DNA from: Methylobacterium sp. Leaf125
GTDB lineage: Bacteria > Pseudomonadota > Alphaproteobacteria > Rhizobiales > Beijerinckiaceae
DNA: 64,000 nucleotides
Assembly: GCF_001423085.1 (NCBI RefSeq)
Contig: NZ_LMNU01000001.1
Span: 63,221-127,220, forward strand
Reading direction: 5' to 3'
A program made the translations under genes and the position numbers. Positions 17,248 to 25,919 of the stretch are shown here, one piece after another. Position 1 is the first letter of the stretch; every line of letters begins with the position of its first letter. Under the pieces are notes generated by a model. That model worked only from the letters and a program-made list of their open reading frames with translations. It had not been told where the DNA came from and made no database searches.

Positions 17248-20200
17248 TCACGCGGAGGCCCGTTGCGCCTCGGGGGCCCCCTGGGCGGCGCCGGTCCAGT
17301 TCCGGAGGAACCAGGGTATGCGCGCGCCGATCATCGGCTTCGCGTAGAGGTAGCCCTGCGCGTAATCGCACCCCATCCGGACGAGCTGCTCCGCCTGCCC
17401 CCGGGTCTCGATGCCCTCCGCCGTGACCTGGAGATCCAGGCTGTGCCCGAGGCCGATCACCGCCGCCACGATGGCGGCGTCATCCGGGTCCTTCTCCATG
17501 TTGCGCACGAAGCTCTGGTCCACCTTGATGTGGCCCACCGGGAACTGCTTCAGATGCGTCAGGGACGCGAAGCCCGTCCCGAAATCGTCGAGCGTCACCA
17601 GCACGCCCGCGTCGTGCAGGCGCTGCAGCGTCTGCGGCACGCAATGGGAGCCCTTGCCCAGGAAGACGGTCTCCGTGATCTCCAGTTCGAAGGCGGCGGC
17701 CGGGACCTGGAACTGCTCCAGGACGGCGAGGACGTGGCCGGCGAGATCCGCCTTCCGGAACTCGGCGGAGGCGAAGTTCACCGCGACGCGACCGAAGGCG
17801 AGGGCGTCCCCGTGCCAGCTCCGCATGTCGGCGGCGATCTGCCGGATCAGGCAATCCCCCAGGGCCGTGGCGAGCTCGGGATCCTCGAAGACCAGCCCGA
17901 AATAGCCGGGCGTCACCAGGCCGTGGGTCGGATGCTGCCAGCGCGCCAGGGCCTCGAAGCCGACGACGGCGCCGGTCCGCAGGCAGACCTTGGGCTGGTA
18001 GAAGGGCACGAAGGCGCCGGCGTCGATCCCGGCGCGGATTTCCGCGATGAGGCCGACGCGGTGTTCGGTTTCGGCGCGCATGGACGGATCGAACACGACG
18101 GCGCGGTTCCGCCCCGACGCCTTGGCGCGGTCGAGCGCGATATCCGCATCCTTGAGCAGCTCGAGGCCATCGCGGTGATGGTCGGGAAACGCGGTGATTC
18201 CGATGCTGGCCTTGCAGGTGAGCGCGCGGCCGCGATAGCTCAGCGGCGCGCGAAGCCGCTCCAACAGCGTCGATGCGAACGGAACCGCGTGCGCGAGCCC
18301 CGGCGCCTCGGTCAGGAACAGCGCGAACTCGTCGCCGCCGAGGCGCGCCACCGCATCCCGCGGGCCGAGACCGGCCCGGAGGCGCTGGGCGACCTCGACG
18401 AGCACGGCATCCCCCACGTCGTGGCCCAGGGTCTCGTTCACGTCCTTGAACCCGTCGAGGTCGATCAGCAGCAGGCTGACGCACGCCCCCGCCCGCTCGG
18501 CCTCCGTCAGCGCCGCCTCGAGCTGCTGCAGGAAGAAGCCGCGGTTGGCGAGGCCCGTGAGGCCGTCGTGATGGGCGACCGACCAGGCATGCTCCTCGGC
18601 GCGCTTGCGGTCCGTGATGTCGAAGGTGATGCCCACGATCCGGTCGTCGGTGACCCGATCGGCCCGCATGATCAGCCACATCATCGGCCCCGCGGGATGG
18701 AAGTACCGGAACTCGACCGCGTGCGCGGTTCCGCCATAGGCGACGAAGTTCTCGACCTGCGGCCGGTCGGCCGGGTGGACCTGGTCGATCAGCAGCGCGA
18801 TCGACCCCGAGCCGATGCCCAGGAAGGCCATCGCGTTGGCCGAGCGGGTGGCCAATCCCGTCGTCATGTCCCGCTCCCAGGCGACCATGCGCCCCGCCTG
18901 GAGCGCCAGGCGCAGGCGCTCCTCGCTGCTGCGCAGGGCGGAGTTCGCCTCGCGCTGCTCGGTGACGTCGTGCATCGCCCCGACCATGCGGAGGGCCCGC
19001 CCGGCCTCGTCCCGCACGATGAAGCCCCGGTCGATCACCTCCGCGTAGGTGTCGTCAACGCACAGGAAGCGGTACGCCTCGTCCCACCGGTCGTCCGGCC
19101 CCCCGACGGCCTCCTGGACGGAGGCCAGGACGCGGGCCCGGTCATCCGGGTGGATCCGGCCGGCCCACGATGCGCCGCCCTGGTCGCTTCCGGAATCGCC
19201 TTCCCCGAAGAGATGCGGAGCGGCCTCGCTCCACTGGGTCTCGTCGGTCGTCAGGTCCCAGTCCCAGACGGCGTCGCGCGTCGCACGCACGGCGAGGCGA
19301 TGGCGCTCCTCCTGGATGCGCAGCGCTTCCGTGGCCTGGCGCGCCTCGTGGATGTCCGTCGCGACGCCGACCCACTCGACGAGCCGGCCGGTTTCGTCCT
19401 TCAGCGGGACGGCGCGGGCCGAGATCCAGCGGTACCCGCCGGACGCGTGGCGGGCCCGGTACTCGACGACGCCGGTCTCCGCCGTGGCGGTGATCCGCCG
19501 CCACGCCGACAGCGCATGGGCGCGGTCCTCGGGATGGACGACGTCGAGCCATCCATCGCCCCCGGCGGCCCCCTGGTCCTGGCCCGTCTGGCGTTCCCAG
19601 CCCCCGCTGTCGATGATGCGGCCATCCGGGCCGGCCCGCCAGACCGTCGAGGCGCTGGCGTCGATCAGCGCCGTGTAGCGCTTCAGGATCCGCTGCAATT
19701 CGCCCTCGGCATCGGCATCGGCCTGCGGGACGCGTTCGGAGGACCCTGCGGGCACCGGGGCGGTCGGCGCGCAGGCCGGGCTTCCCGCGTCCCGTGCGCC
19801 CGCGACCAGCACCCGGTTGCGGCCCTGCCGCTTGGCCTCGTACAGGGCGACGTCCGCGGCCTCGAACCACGCCTCCGTCGTCAGGCCGGGGCCGTGCGCG
19901 GCGTGCACGACGCCGCAGCTGACCGTGACGACGCCGTGATCCTGGCCGGCATGCGGCATCCCTTCCGCGACGATGGCCTGACGGACGCGCTCGGCGCAGG
20001 CGAGGGCCTCCGCCTCGGTCGCAGGTGCGAGGATCAGCGCGAATTCCTCGCCGCCGATCCGGCAGGCGAGACCGCCCGCGGCGCGGGCCTCGCGCATCAG
20101 GGTGGCGGCGATGGCCTTCAGCACCCGGTCGCCCGCCAGGTGACCGTACAGATCGTTGTAGCGCTTGAACCGGTCGGTATCGAACAGCAGCAGCGCCATG

Positions 20201-21276
20201 GCGTCCGGCCCGGCTTCTGCGCGGCCCGCCGCCAAAGCCTCGTCGAACTGCCGGCGGTTCGCCAATCCCGTCAGGGCATCGGTGCTCGCGAGGCGGACGA
20301 GTTCGAGGCGCGTCCCCTCCGCGGCGTCCTCCGCGCTGATCCGGCGGCGCAGCTCCCGATGGAGGAAGACCGACAGGACGCTCGTGGCGGCACACATCGC
20401 CACCAGGACGAGGGCGAGGGACAGGGCCTTGGGCCGCCAGGCCTCGTTGATCGAGGCGATGCTGAGGGCCACGTTGATGCGCAGCGGCCAGCGTCCGACG
20501 CGCTTGAAGGTGTACAGGCGGTCGACGCCGTCCATGGACGACGAGGCGATCAGCTGGCCGGAATCCTCCCGGATGAAGCGCTGGACGCTGGCCACGGAAG
20601 ACATGTCGCGGCCGGGCAGGAGCGAGTCGGCCGGCGTTCGGACGAGCAGGACCCCGTCGTCGTGGAAGAGGTTGATGGCGGCCTTCGCCTCGGTGTTGAG
20701 GCGGCGGAAGATCTCCGTGAAGTAGGCGATCTCGATGGTTCCGATGACGACGCCGGCGAACGACCCGTCCGCGTAGCTGACGCGGCGGCTCAGCGGCAGC
20801 ACGAACCGGCCGCTCACGCCCGACCGCATCGGCCGCCCGAGATGCAGCCCGAGATCCGCACGGTCCCGGTGGACCCGGAAGTACCGGCGGTCCGACGCGT
20901 TCAGGCGGCGCGGAACGACCGAATGGGAATCGACGTAGGCTTGTCCGTGCTCGTCCAGAACGAAGATGGAGCCGAAACCCGGTGCCGAGGAGGCCCGGTC
21001 GAAGAGCGCGAGCCGCCGGACCTCCGGGGAGATGCCCTCCAGCTCGGGCGATTGCAGGCGCTCGACGACGGCCTGGAGCGAGAGATCGTAGAGCTCGATA
21101 TCGCGGTCGAGGGTGCGCTCGGCACTGCGGAGCAGGGTCTCCGACGTGAGGGTGGCCTGGCTCCAGGCATGCTCGCGCATGTTCAGGACGACGCCGCCGG
21201 TCATGGCGCAGAGAACCACCACGACCGCCACGCTGAAACCCGTGATCACGCGCGAGAGGTGAGTCGGGCGCTCCAT
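17248..21276 (-). CDS. Membrane-bound double-GGDEF, triple-PAS, EAL cyclic-di-GMP protein
   Basis: A 1342-residue sensor for cyclic-di-GMP turnover. The order seen is: helix 10-35, a periplasmic dCache-like ligand domain to about 280, a second helix, a first GGDEF domain (DALTGLANRRQF, GGEEFALIL), three PAS/PAC domains (one ending GVATDIHEARQA, one GAMHDVTEQRE, one GITFDITDRK), a second GGDEF domain (DGLTGLANRGFF, RLGGDEFALFL) and a C-terminal EAL domain (GFEALARWQHP, DDFGTGFASL, VDQSFV, TAEGIET). Both cyclase signatures and the EAL catalytic residues look intact, so it could make and break the messenger. Start: ATG at 21274-21276 begins just before the first helix; the ribosome site is weak and a TTG at 21351 is an alternative. 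Confidence 0.9.
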   Translation of the reverse strand: MERPTHLSRVITGFSVAVVVVLCAMTGGVVLNMREHAWSQATLTSETLLRSAERTLDRDIELYDLSLQAVVERLQSPELEGISPEVRRLALFDRASSAPGFGSIFVLDEHGQAYVDSHSVVPRRLNASDRRYFRVHRDRADLGLHLGRPMRSGVSGRFVLPLSRRVSYADGSFAGVVIGTIEIAYFTEIFRRLNTEAKAAINLFHDDGVLLVRTPADSLLPGRDMSSVASVQRFIREDSGQLIASSSMDGVDRLYTFKRVGRWPLRINVALSIASINEAWRPKALSLALVLVAMCAATSVLSVFLHRELRRRISAEDAAEGTRLELVRLASTDALTGLANRRQFDEALAAGRAEAGPDAMALLLFDTDRFKRYNDLYGHLAGDRVLKAIAATLMREARAAGGLACRIGGEEFALILAPATEAEALACAERVRQAIVAEGMPHAGQDHGVVTVSCGVVHAAHGPGLTTEAWFEAADVALYEAKRQGRNRVLVAGARDAGSPACAPTAPVPAGSSERVPQADADAEGELQRILKRYTALIDASASTVWRAGPDGRIIDSGGWERQTGQDQGAAGGDGWLDVVHPEDRAHALSAWRRITATAETGVVEYRARHASGGYRWISARAVPLKDETGRLVEWVGVATDIHEARQATEALRIQEERHRLAVRATRDAVWDWDLTTDETQWSEAAPHLFGEGDSGSDQGGASWAGRIHPDDRARVLASVQEAVGGPDDRWDEAYRFLCVDDTYAEVIDRGFIVRDEAGRALRMVGAMHDVTEQREANSALRSSEERLRLALQAGRMVAWERDMTTGLATRSANAMAFLGIGSGSIALLIDQVHPADRPQVENFVAYGGTAHAVEFRYFHPAGPMMWLIMRADRVTDDRIVGITFDITDRKRAEEHAWSVAHHDGLTGLANRGFFLQQLEAALTEAERAGACVSLLLIDLDGFKDVNETLGHDVGDAVLVEVAQRLRAGLGPRDAVARLGGDEFALFLTEAPGLAHAVPFASTLLERLRAPLSYRGRALTCKASIGITAFPDHHRDGLELLKDADIALDRAKASGRNRAVVFDPSMRAETEHRVGLIAEIRAGIDAGAFVPFYQPKVCLRTGAVVGFEALARWQHPTHGLVTPGYFGLVFEDPELATALGDCLIRQIAADMRSWHGDALAFGRVAVNFASAEFRKADLAGHVLAVLEQFQVPAAAFELEITETVFLGKGSHCVPQTLQRLHDAGVLVTLDDFGTGFASLTHLKQFPVGHIKVDQSFVRNMEKDPDDAAIVAAVIGLGHSLDLQVTAEGIETRGQAEQLVRMGCDYAQGYLYAKPMIGARIPWFLRNWTGAAQGAPEAQRASA

Positions 21277-21650
21277 GTTCAGCGTGTGCGGGCGTGACAC
21301 CGTGGGACCCAGACAAGAAACCACCGATCGGAAGCGAGATCGTGCTGACAAAATACTAAGATCGCGTTGCCACCGCAGTCAGTCGTCGGAAGTCTTCGGC
21401 TCGAGATCTGGCTCCCGAAGATCTCAGCGGTTTCGATCCCCGTCCGATACCGTACTGAGGCGCGCAAATACCTGCCGTTTTCTCGAACGGACGCTCCAGG
21501 CCGCATCGTGTCAGGCCCCCGCGAAGCCGCGGACTTCGGAGGTCTGCCGGTCGGCGCGCGAATTCTGCCGACCGCGCGACCGCCCCGCCCCCGGGTGCCG
21601 CGCCGGCAGCCACGATCCCGGCCCCGCGGGACACTCGGGCGATCTACGAA

Positions 21651-21681
21651 TAAAATCCGAATTAGGATTATATATTTGACA
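21651..21681 (+). promoter_or_regulatory. AT-rich inverted repeat and -35 box before the GTA cluster
   Basis: A near-perfect inverted repeat (TAAAATCC, 6-bp spacer, GGATTATA with one mismatch) lies in an otherwise GC-rich region and is followed by TTGACA at 21676-21681. A weak -10 would fall near 21699. It precedes the first GTA gene by about 70 bp and may bind the cluster regulator. Inferred only from position and symmetry. The rest of 21277-21745 holds no gene. Confidence 0.4.
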
Positions 21682-21745
21682 CCGCGACGCTCCTGGGGTA
21701 TCCCTACGGCAAGCTCAGGAAGTGCGGGTGGCAAGGGAGGCGGCG

Positions 21746-22609
21746 ATGGCGAAGCTCGTGCCGATCGTCGCGTCGATCCGGGGGGCCGTCGAGGCGGCCA
21801 TGCGGGACACCGCGCGCCCCGTTACCGCCATCGCGGCCGAGACCGGGGTGCGGGTCACCACGATCCGGACCTGGAACAAGCGCTTCGGCTGGCGCCCCGC
21901 GGCGGCGACGGCCTCCACGGCCTTCACCCCCGCGCGCTGGAAGCCGGCGCGGCGGGCGGCGGTGGCGCGGCTCTACCGTGAGGACTGGATCGACATCGGC
22001 GACCTGGCCCAGGCCCTGGGCGTGGCCCGGCACCGGGCCGAGGCCCTGTTCGCCCAGTGCGGCCTGGAGGGACGCCGGCCCGGCGAGGTCGGGCGCGCCC
22101 TGGGCCTGGACACCGATCCCCGCCGGATGCGGGCGGCGCTCCGGGCGCAGATCGCCCGGCAGATCCTGCATTTCGACGCGGCCCTGAACGGGGCGGCGGG
22201 CGTTCCGGCCTTCGACAGCGCCCGGGTCCTGCGGGATCTCGGCGGGCTGAAGCGCCTCCTCGACGAGACCACGGATGACGGGCGGGGAGAACGCGATGGC
22301 TCGGCTTCCGGCGACAGCGGCGGTTCGTCCGGCGATCGGTTCGCCGACGATCTGCCCGCCCTGCGCGCGGAGATCGCGCGCCGTGCTGAGGCGCTCGGCG
22401 GCGAGCGGGCGGATGCCGGTCCTGCTGGCGAGCCTGCCGCCGGCCCAGATCCGGGCCCTGGCGACGGACTGGCTCCTGGCGGCGCGCGACGACCAGCTTC
22501 CGCCCTGCCCAGCCCTGGCGGACTGGACCACCTGGGCGGTGATCGGCGGGCGCGGCGCGGGCAAGACCCGGACGGGGGCGGAGTGGGTCCGCGCCCTGGC
22601 GCTGGGTGA
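21746..22609 (+). CDS. GTA terminase small-subunit-like DNA-binding protein, overlong C-terminus
   Basis: Residues 1-190 look like the small protein that precedes the GTA terminase in Hyphomicrobiales. It has helix-turn-helix segments (TAIAAETGVRVTTIRTWNKRFGW, then IDIGDLAQALGVARHRAEALF) that would recognise DNA for packaging, and helical ends such as ARVLRDLGGLKRLLDE. ATG at 21746 has AGGGAGG 5 bases upstream. The frame does not stop before the terminase gene; it runs on to 22609, 197 bp into it, and the last 65 or so residues are Gly/Pro/Arg-rich and look like a shadow of the other frame. The natural stop may have been lost, or there is a small frameshift near 22400. Confidence 0.7.
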   Translation: MAKLVPIVASIRGAVEAAMRDTARPVTAIAAETGVRVTTIRTWNKRFGWRPAAATASTAFTPARWKPARRAAVARLYREDWIDIGDLAQALGVARHRAEALFAQCGLEGRRPGEVGRALGLDTDPRRMRAALRAQIARQILHFDAALNGAAGVPAFDSARVLRDLGGLKRLLDETTDDGRGERDGSASGDSGGSSGDRFADDLPALRAEIARRAEALGGERADAGPAGEPAAGPDPGPGDGLAPGGARRPASALPSPGGLDHLGGDRRARRGQDPDGGGVGPRPGAG

Positions 22610-23693
22610 CCCGGCCTTCACCGCCCGCCCGGTCGGGCGCATCGCCCTCGTGGGCGAGACCTTCGCGGATGTCCGCGACGTCATGGTGGAGGGTCCGTCC
22701 GGCCTCCTCGGCCTGCCCGGGCAACGGCCGCGCTGGTCGCCCTCGCGCCGGCGCCTCGAATGGGACAACGGCGCAATCGGCCTCGCCTTCTCGGCCGAGG
22801 AGCCGGATTCCCTGCGCGGGCCCCAGTTCGGCGCGGCCTGGTCGGACGAGATCGCCAAGTGGCGCTACGCCGAGGCCGCCTACGATATGATCCAGTTCGG
22901 CCTGCGCCTGGGGCACCGTCCGCGCGGCCTCGTCACCACCACGCCCCGGCCGATCCCGCTCTTGCGGCGGATCCTGGCGGATCCGCTGACCGTGGTCAGC
23001 CGGGCGCGCACCGCCGACAACGCGGCGAACCTCGCCCCGGCCTTCCTCGCGGCGGTGGTGGGGCGCTATGCCGGCACCCGCCTCGGGCGCCAGGAGCTCG
23101 ACGGCGAGCTGATCGCGGACCGGGCCGACGCCCTCTGGCAGCGCGACCGCCTGGAGGCCGCCCGCGTCCCGACGGCGCCGGACGCCCTGCGCCGCATCGT
23201 GGTGGCGGTGGACCCGCCGGCCTCCTCGAAGGCCGGGGCGGATGCCTGCGGGATCGTCGCCGCCGGCCTCGACGCCGCGGGCCAAGCCTACGTGCTGGCC
23301 GACGCCACCCTGGCCCGGGCCGCCCCCGAGGCCTGGGCCGCGACGGCGCTGGCGCTCTACCACCGCCTCGCGGCCGACAGCCTCGTGGTCGAGGTCAACC
23401 AGGGGGGCGAGATGGCCACCGCCGTCCTGCACCAGGTCGACGCCGCCGTGCCGGTGACCCCCGTGCGGGCGACGCGCGGCAAGTACCTGCGGGCCGAGCC
23501 GGTCTCGATGCTCTACGCGCAAGGGCGCGTCCACCACGTCGGCGCCCTGCCGGCGCTGGAGGACGAGCTCTGCGATTTCGGGCCGGACGGCCTCTCCTCC
23601 GGCGCCTCGCCGGACCGCCTCGACGCCCTGGTCTGGGCCCTGACGCACCTGCTCCTGCGCAGCGGCCCCGAGCCGCGCATCCGGCGCCTCTGA
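22413..23693 (+). CDS. GTA terminase large subunit (DNA-packaging ATPase/nuclease)
   Basis: A 426-residue packaging motor (RcGTA g2 equivalent) that pumps DNA into the head and cuts it. The ATPase half has Walker A GGRGAGKT near 45-52 and a Walker B-like AAWSDEIAKW. The nuclease half has the acidic residues of an RNase H fold (VVAVDPPASSKAGAD, VEVNQGGEMATAVL, DRLDALVWALT). GTAs package by headful with little sequence choice. The family start is the ATG at 22413; the frame is open from 22275. It overlaps the preceding frame and precedes the portal gene by 35 bp. Confidence 0.93.
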   Translation: MPVLLASLPPAQIRALATDWLLAARDDQLPPCPALADWTTWAVIGGRGAGKTRTGAEWVRALALGDPAFTARPVGRIALVGETFADVRDVMVEGPSGLLGLPGQRPRWSPSRRRLEWDNGAIGLAFSAEEPDSLRGPQFGAAWSDEIAKWRYAEAAYDMIQFGLRLGHRPRGLVTTTPRPIPLLRRILADPLTVVSRARTADNAANLAPAFLAAVVGRYAGTRLGRQELDGELIADRADALWQRDRLEAARVPTAPDALRRIVVAVDPPASSKAGADACGIVAAGLDAAGQAYVLADATLARAAPEAWAATALALYHRLAADSLVVEVNQGGEMATAVLHQVDAAVPVTPVRATRGKYLRAEPVSMLYAQGRVHHVGALPALEDELCDFGPDGLSSGASPDRLDALVWALTHLLLRSGPEPRIRRL

Positions 23694-23728
23694 CCGCCGT
23701 TCCACACCGATGCTTCCGCGAGGCCCCG

Positions 23729-24934
23729 ATGGCGAACCTCCTCTCCCGGCTCGTGCGCCGGGCCGCCCCCGACACCAAGGCTGCACCGGACACCAAGGCC
23801 GCCCCCGACACCAAGGCCGCTCCCCTCGCGGCAGCCGTTGCGGGCGTCGGCGTCGCCTTCTACGGCGAGGGCCGGGCCTCCTGGACGCCGCGGGACATCG
23901 GGGCGCTGGCCCGGGCGGGCTTCCAGCGCAACGCCATCGTCCACCGGGCCGTGCGGCTGGTGGCCGAGGCCGCCGCCGCCCTGCCGCTCGGGCTGGCGGG
24001 GGCCGGCGTCGCCGAACCGCACCCGCTGACCGCGCTGCTGACCCGGCCGAACCCGCGCCAGGGCGGCGCGGCCCTGCTCGAATCGCTCTACGGGCACCTG
24101 ATGGTCTCGGGGAACGCCTACCTCCAGGCCACGGGCCTCGACGGCGTGCCCCGCGAGCTCCACGCCCTGCGTCCCGACCGGATGCGGGTGCTGCCCGGCC
24201 CCGACGGCTGGCCGGCGGCCTACGACTACGCGGTGGGCGGCCGCACCCTGCGCTTCGACCAGGGCGGGGACGGGGTGCCGCCGATCCTTCACCTCACCCT
24301 GTTCCACCCCACCGACGACCATTACGGCCTCGCGCCGATGGAGGCGGCGGCCGCCGCCCTCGACATCCACAACGCGGCGGGGGCCTGGAACAAGGCGCTG
24401 CTCGACAACGCCGCCCGGCCCTCCGGCGCCCTGGTCTTCGCCACCGCCGCCGGCGCCACCCTGAGCGACGCGCAGTTCACCCGGCTCAAGGGCGAGCTCG
24501 AGGCGAACTACCAGGGCGCCGGCAATGCCGGGCGGCCCCTGCTGCTGGAGGGCGGGCTCGACTGGAAGCCCCTGTCGCTCTCGCCCAAGGACATGGATTT
24601 CGTCGAGGCCAAGAGCGGCGCCGCCCGCGAGATCGCCCTCGCCTTCGGGGTGCCGCCCCTGCTGCTCGGCCTGCCCGGCGACAACACCCATGCCAACTAC
24701 GCCGAGGCCAACCGCGCCTTCTACCGCCAGACCGTGATCCCCCTGGTGCGCCGCACCGCCGAGGCCCTGGCCCACTGGCTGGAGCCGGCCTTCGGCCCCG
24801 CCCGCCTGGAGCCCGACCTCGACGCCATCGAGGCCCTGGCCCCCGAGCGCGAGAGCCTGTGGCGCCGGGTCCAGGCCGCCGACTTCCTCACCGAGGCGGA
24901 GAAGCGCGAGGCGGTGGGCTACGGGCCGCGCTGA
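23729..24934 (+). CDS. GTA portal protein
   Basis: A 401-residue HK97-type portal (g3 equivalent), the dodecameric ring through which DNA enters the capsid. Family blocks include VHRAVRLVAEAAAALPL near 75, GNAYLQATG, the SPKDMDFVEAKSGAAREIALAFGVPP stretch and NYAEANRAFYRQTVIPLV. The N-terminus contains a Pro-Asp-Thr-Lys-Ala-Ala tandem repeat (three copies of an 18-bp unit at about 23766-23820), which is absent from typical portals. The ATG at 23729 has a GAGG site. The frameshifted VapC gene on the other strand overlaps the last 47 bp. Confidence 0.93.
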   Translation: MANLLSRLVRRAAPDTKAAPDTKAAPDTKAAPLAAAVAGVGVAFYGEGRASWTPRDIGALARAGFQRNAIVHRAVRLVAEAAAALPLGLAGAGVAEPHPLTALLTRPNPRQGGAALLESLYGHLMVSGNAYLQATGLDGVPRELHALRPDRMRVLPGPDGWPAAYDYAVGGRTLRFDQGGDGVPPILHLTLFHPTDDHYGLAPMEAAAAALDIHNAAGAWNKALLDNAARPSGALVFATAAGATLSDAQFTRLKGELEANYQGAGNAGRPLLLEGGLDWKPLSLSPKDMDFVEAKSGAAREIALAFGVPPLLLGLPGDNTHANYAEANRAFYRQTVIPLVRRTAEALAHWLEPAFGPARLEPDLDAIEALAPERESLWRRVQAADFLTEAEKREAVGYGPR

Positions 24935-25420
24935 GGTCGGACGGTCCGCCGACCCGAGCCGCGGATCCTGCGTCTCGGGACCCGTCCGAACCCGGAGGAT
25001 CCGTTTCGGACCGGCTCGCCAGCCGCACCTGCGCCGACCCGGAGCAGCGGACGAACGCCACCGGGCAAGCCGGAACGTGCCGGTCCTCGGAGACGAAGAC
25101 GGTGCCCTCGGCCTTCGCCTGGGCGATGAGCAGGTGATGCCATGGATCCCCGTGCTGCCGGGGAAGGTCGCCGAGGGCCAGCAGATGCGCCGGGGTGATC
25201 CCGACGCTGTCGAAGCCCTGGCCCCGCACCGCGTCGAGGATGCTGCCGGGATCGGCCTTGAGCTGCCCGACCCGCACCTTCCCCTGGATCTCCCGAGGGA
25301 CGCGACCGAGACGCGGACGTCGTTGGCGGGGTCCGCGATCAGGTCCTGGGCGGCCCGGCCGAGTCTCGGGTCTGCGAGCAGCCACCGGAGCAGGGCGTGG
25401 GTGTCGAGGAGAAGCCTCAC
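24888..25420 (-). pseudogene. VapC-family PIN-domain toxin, frameshifted
   Basis: A PIN-domain ribonuclease toxin split by one frameshift. From a GTG at 25418-25420 the frame reads MRLLLDTHALLRWLL, with the first catalytic Asp, up to VSVASL near 25308. The rest of the domain continues in another frame: EIQGKVRVGQLKADPGSILDAV, GITPAHLLALGDLP, GDPWHHLLIAQAKAEG, with the remaining acidic residues. At the break the expected CTC-TGG-GAG is missing one T. Its start overlaps the antitoxin stop by four bases (GTGA), so the pair was one operon. The 3' end runs into the portal gene on the other strand. It is probably inactive unless the frameshift is a sequencing error or slippage site. Confidence 0.8.
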
Positions 25421-25704
25421 GCCTCCTTGCCCTCCGCATCTTCGCCCTCCGCATCCTCGCCTTCCGCATCCTCGCCTTCCATGGCGGCCAGCGGCTCAGG
25501 GGGCAGGACATCGAAATCCGGTGCCCTGTCGATCTGCCCGCGCAGGGTGCCAGGCCGGCGCCGAGCTGACGGTGGGGGCGGCGGAACGATCGCGATCACC
25601 GCGTGGCGGGCAGTCACCGCGAAGGACGCACCATGGCGCACCTGGCGCATGAAACCGGCGAAGTTGCCGCAAAACTCGCGCACGCCGACCTTTCGCGACG
25701 GCAC
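25417..25704 (-). CDS. Phd/YefM-type antitoxin of the broken VapC
   Basis: A 95-residue antitoxin. The N-terminal half has the Phd/YefM fold pattern VGVREFCGNFAGFMRQVRHGASFAVTARHAVIAIV, used for dimerisation and DNA binding. The C-terminal half binds and blocks the PIN toxin and includes RRRPGTLRGQIDRAPDF. The tail is a run of Glu-Gly-Glu-Asp-Ala repeats coded by 15-bp units (about 25425-25485). The start is a GTG at 25702-25704 with GAGG 7 bases upstream. It lies on the minus strand between the GTA portal and protease genes. The Cys and the acidic repeats are unusual for the family. Confidence 0.8.
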   Translation of the reverse strand: MPSRKVGVREFCGNFAGFMRQVRHGASFAVTARHAVIAIVPPPPPSARRRPGTLRGQIDRAPDFDVLPPEPLAAMEGEDAEGEDAEGEDAEGKEA

Positions 25705-25919
25705 CGGTGACGCCTCGTCGTCGTGGGCCACGACCCGCCTCCACTGTGCACACACGATGTGGACACCGGGGAGCCAAGCGGTCGACGCGAACCGCCCGGG
25801 TCCGTCGCACCGCGGCTCTCCCCCGGCCCCGGCCCCTTACGGGGTCCCGACCGGGGCAGCCCGGACAAGGATCCGATCGGGGGACCGTCCCCCTCGCAAT
25901 CCCCGCCGCGGAGTCTCCC

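Noticed and set aside
17263-21297. A 1344-codon plus-strand frame opposite the GGDEF/EAL gene
   Set aside because: No domain in it; the minus strand has clear GGDEF, PAS and EAL motifs.
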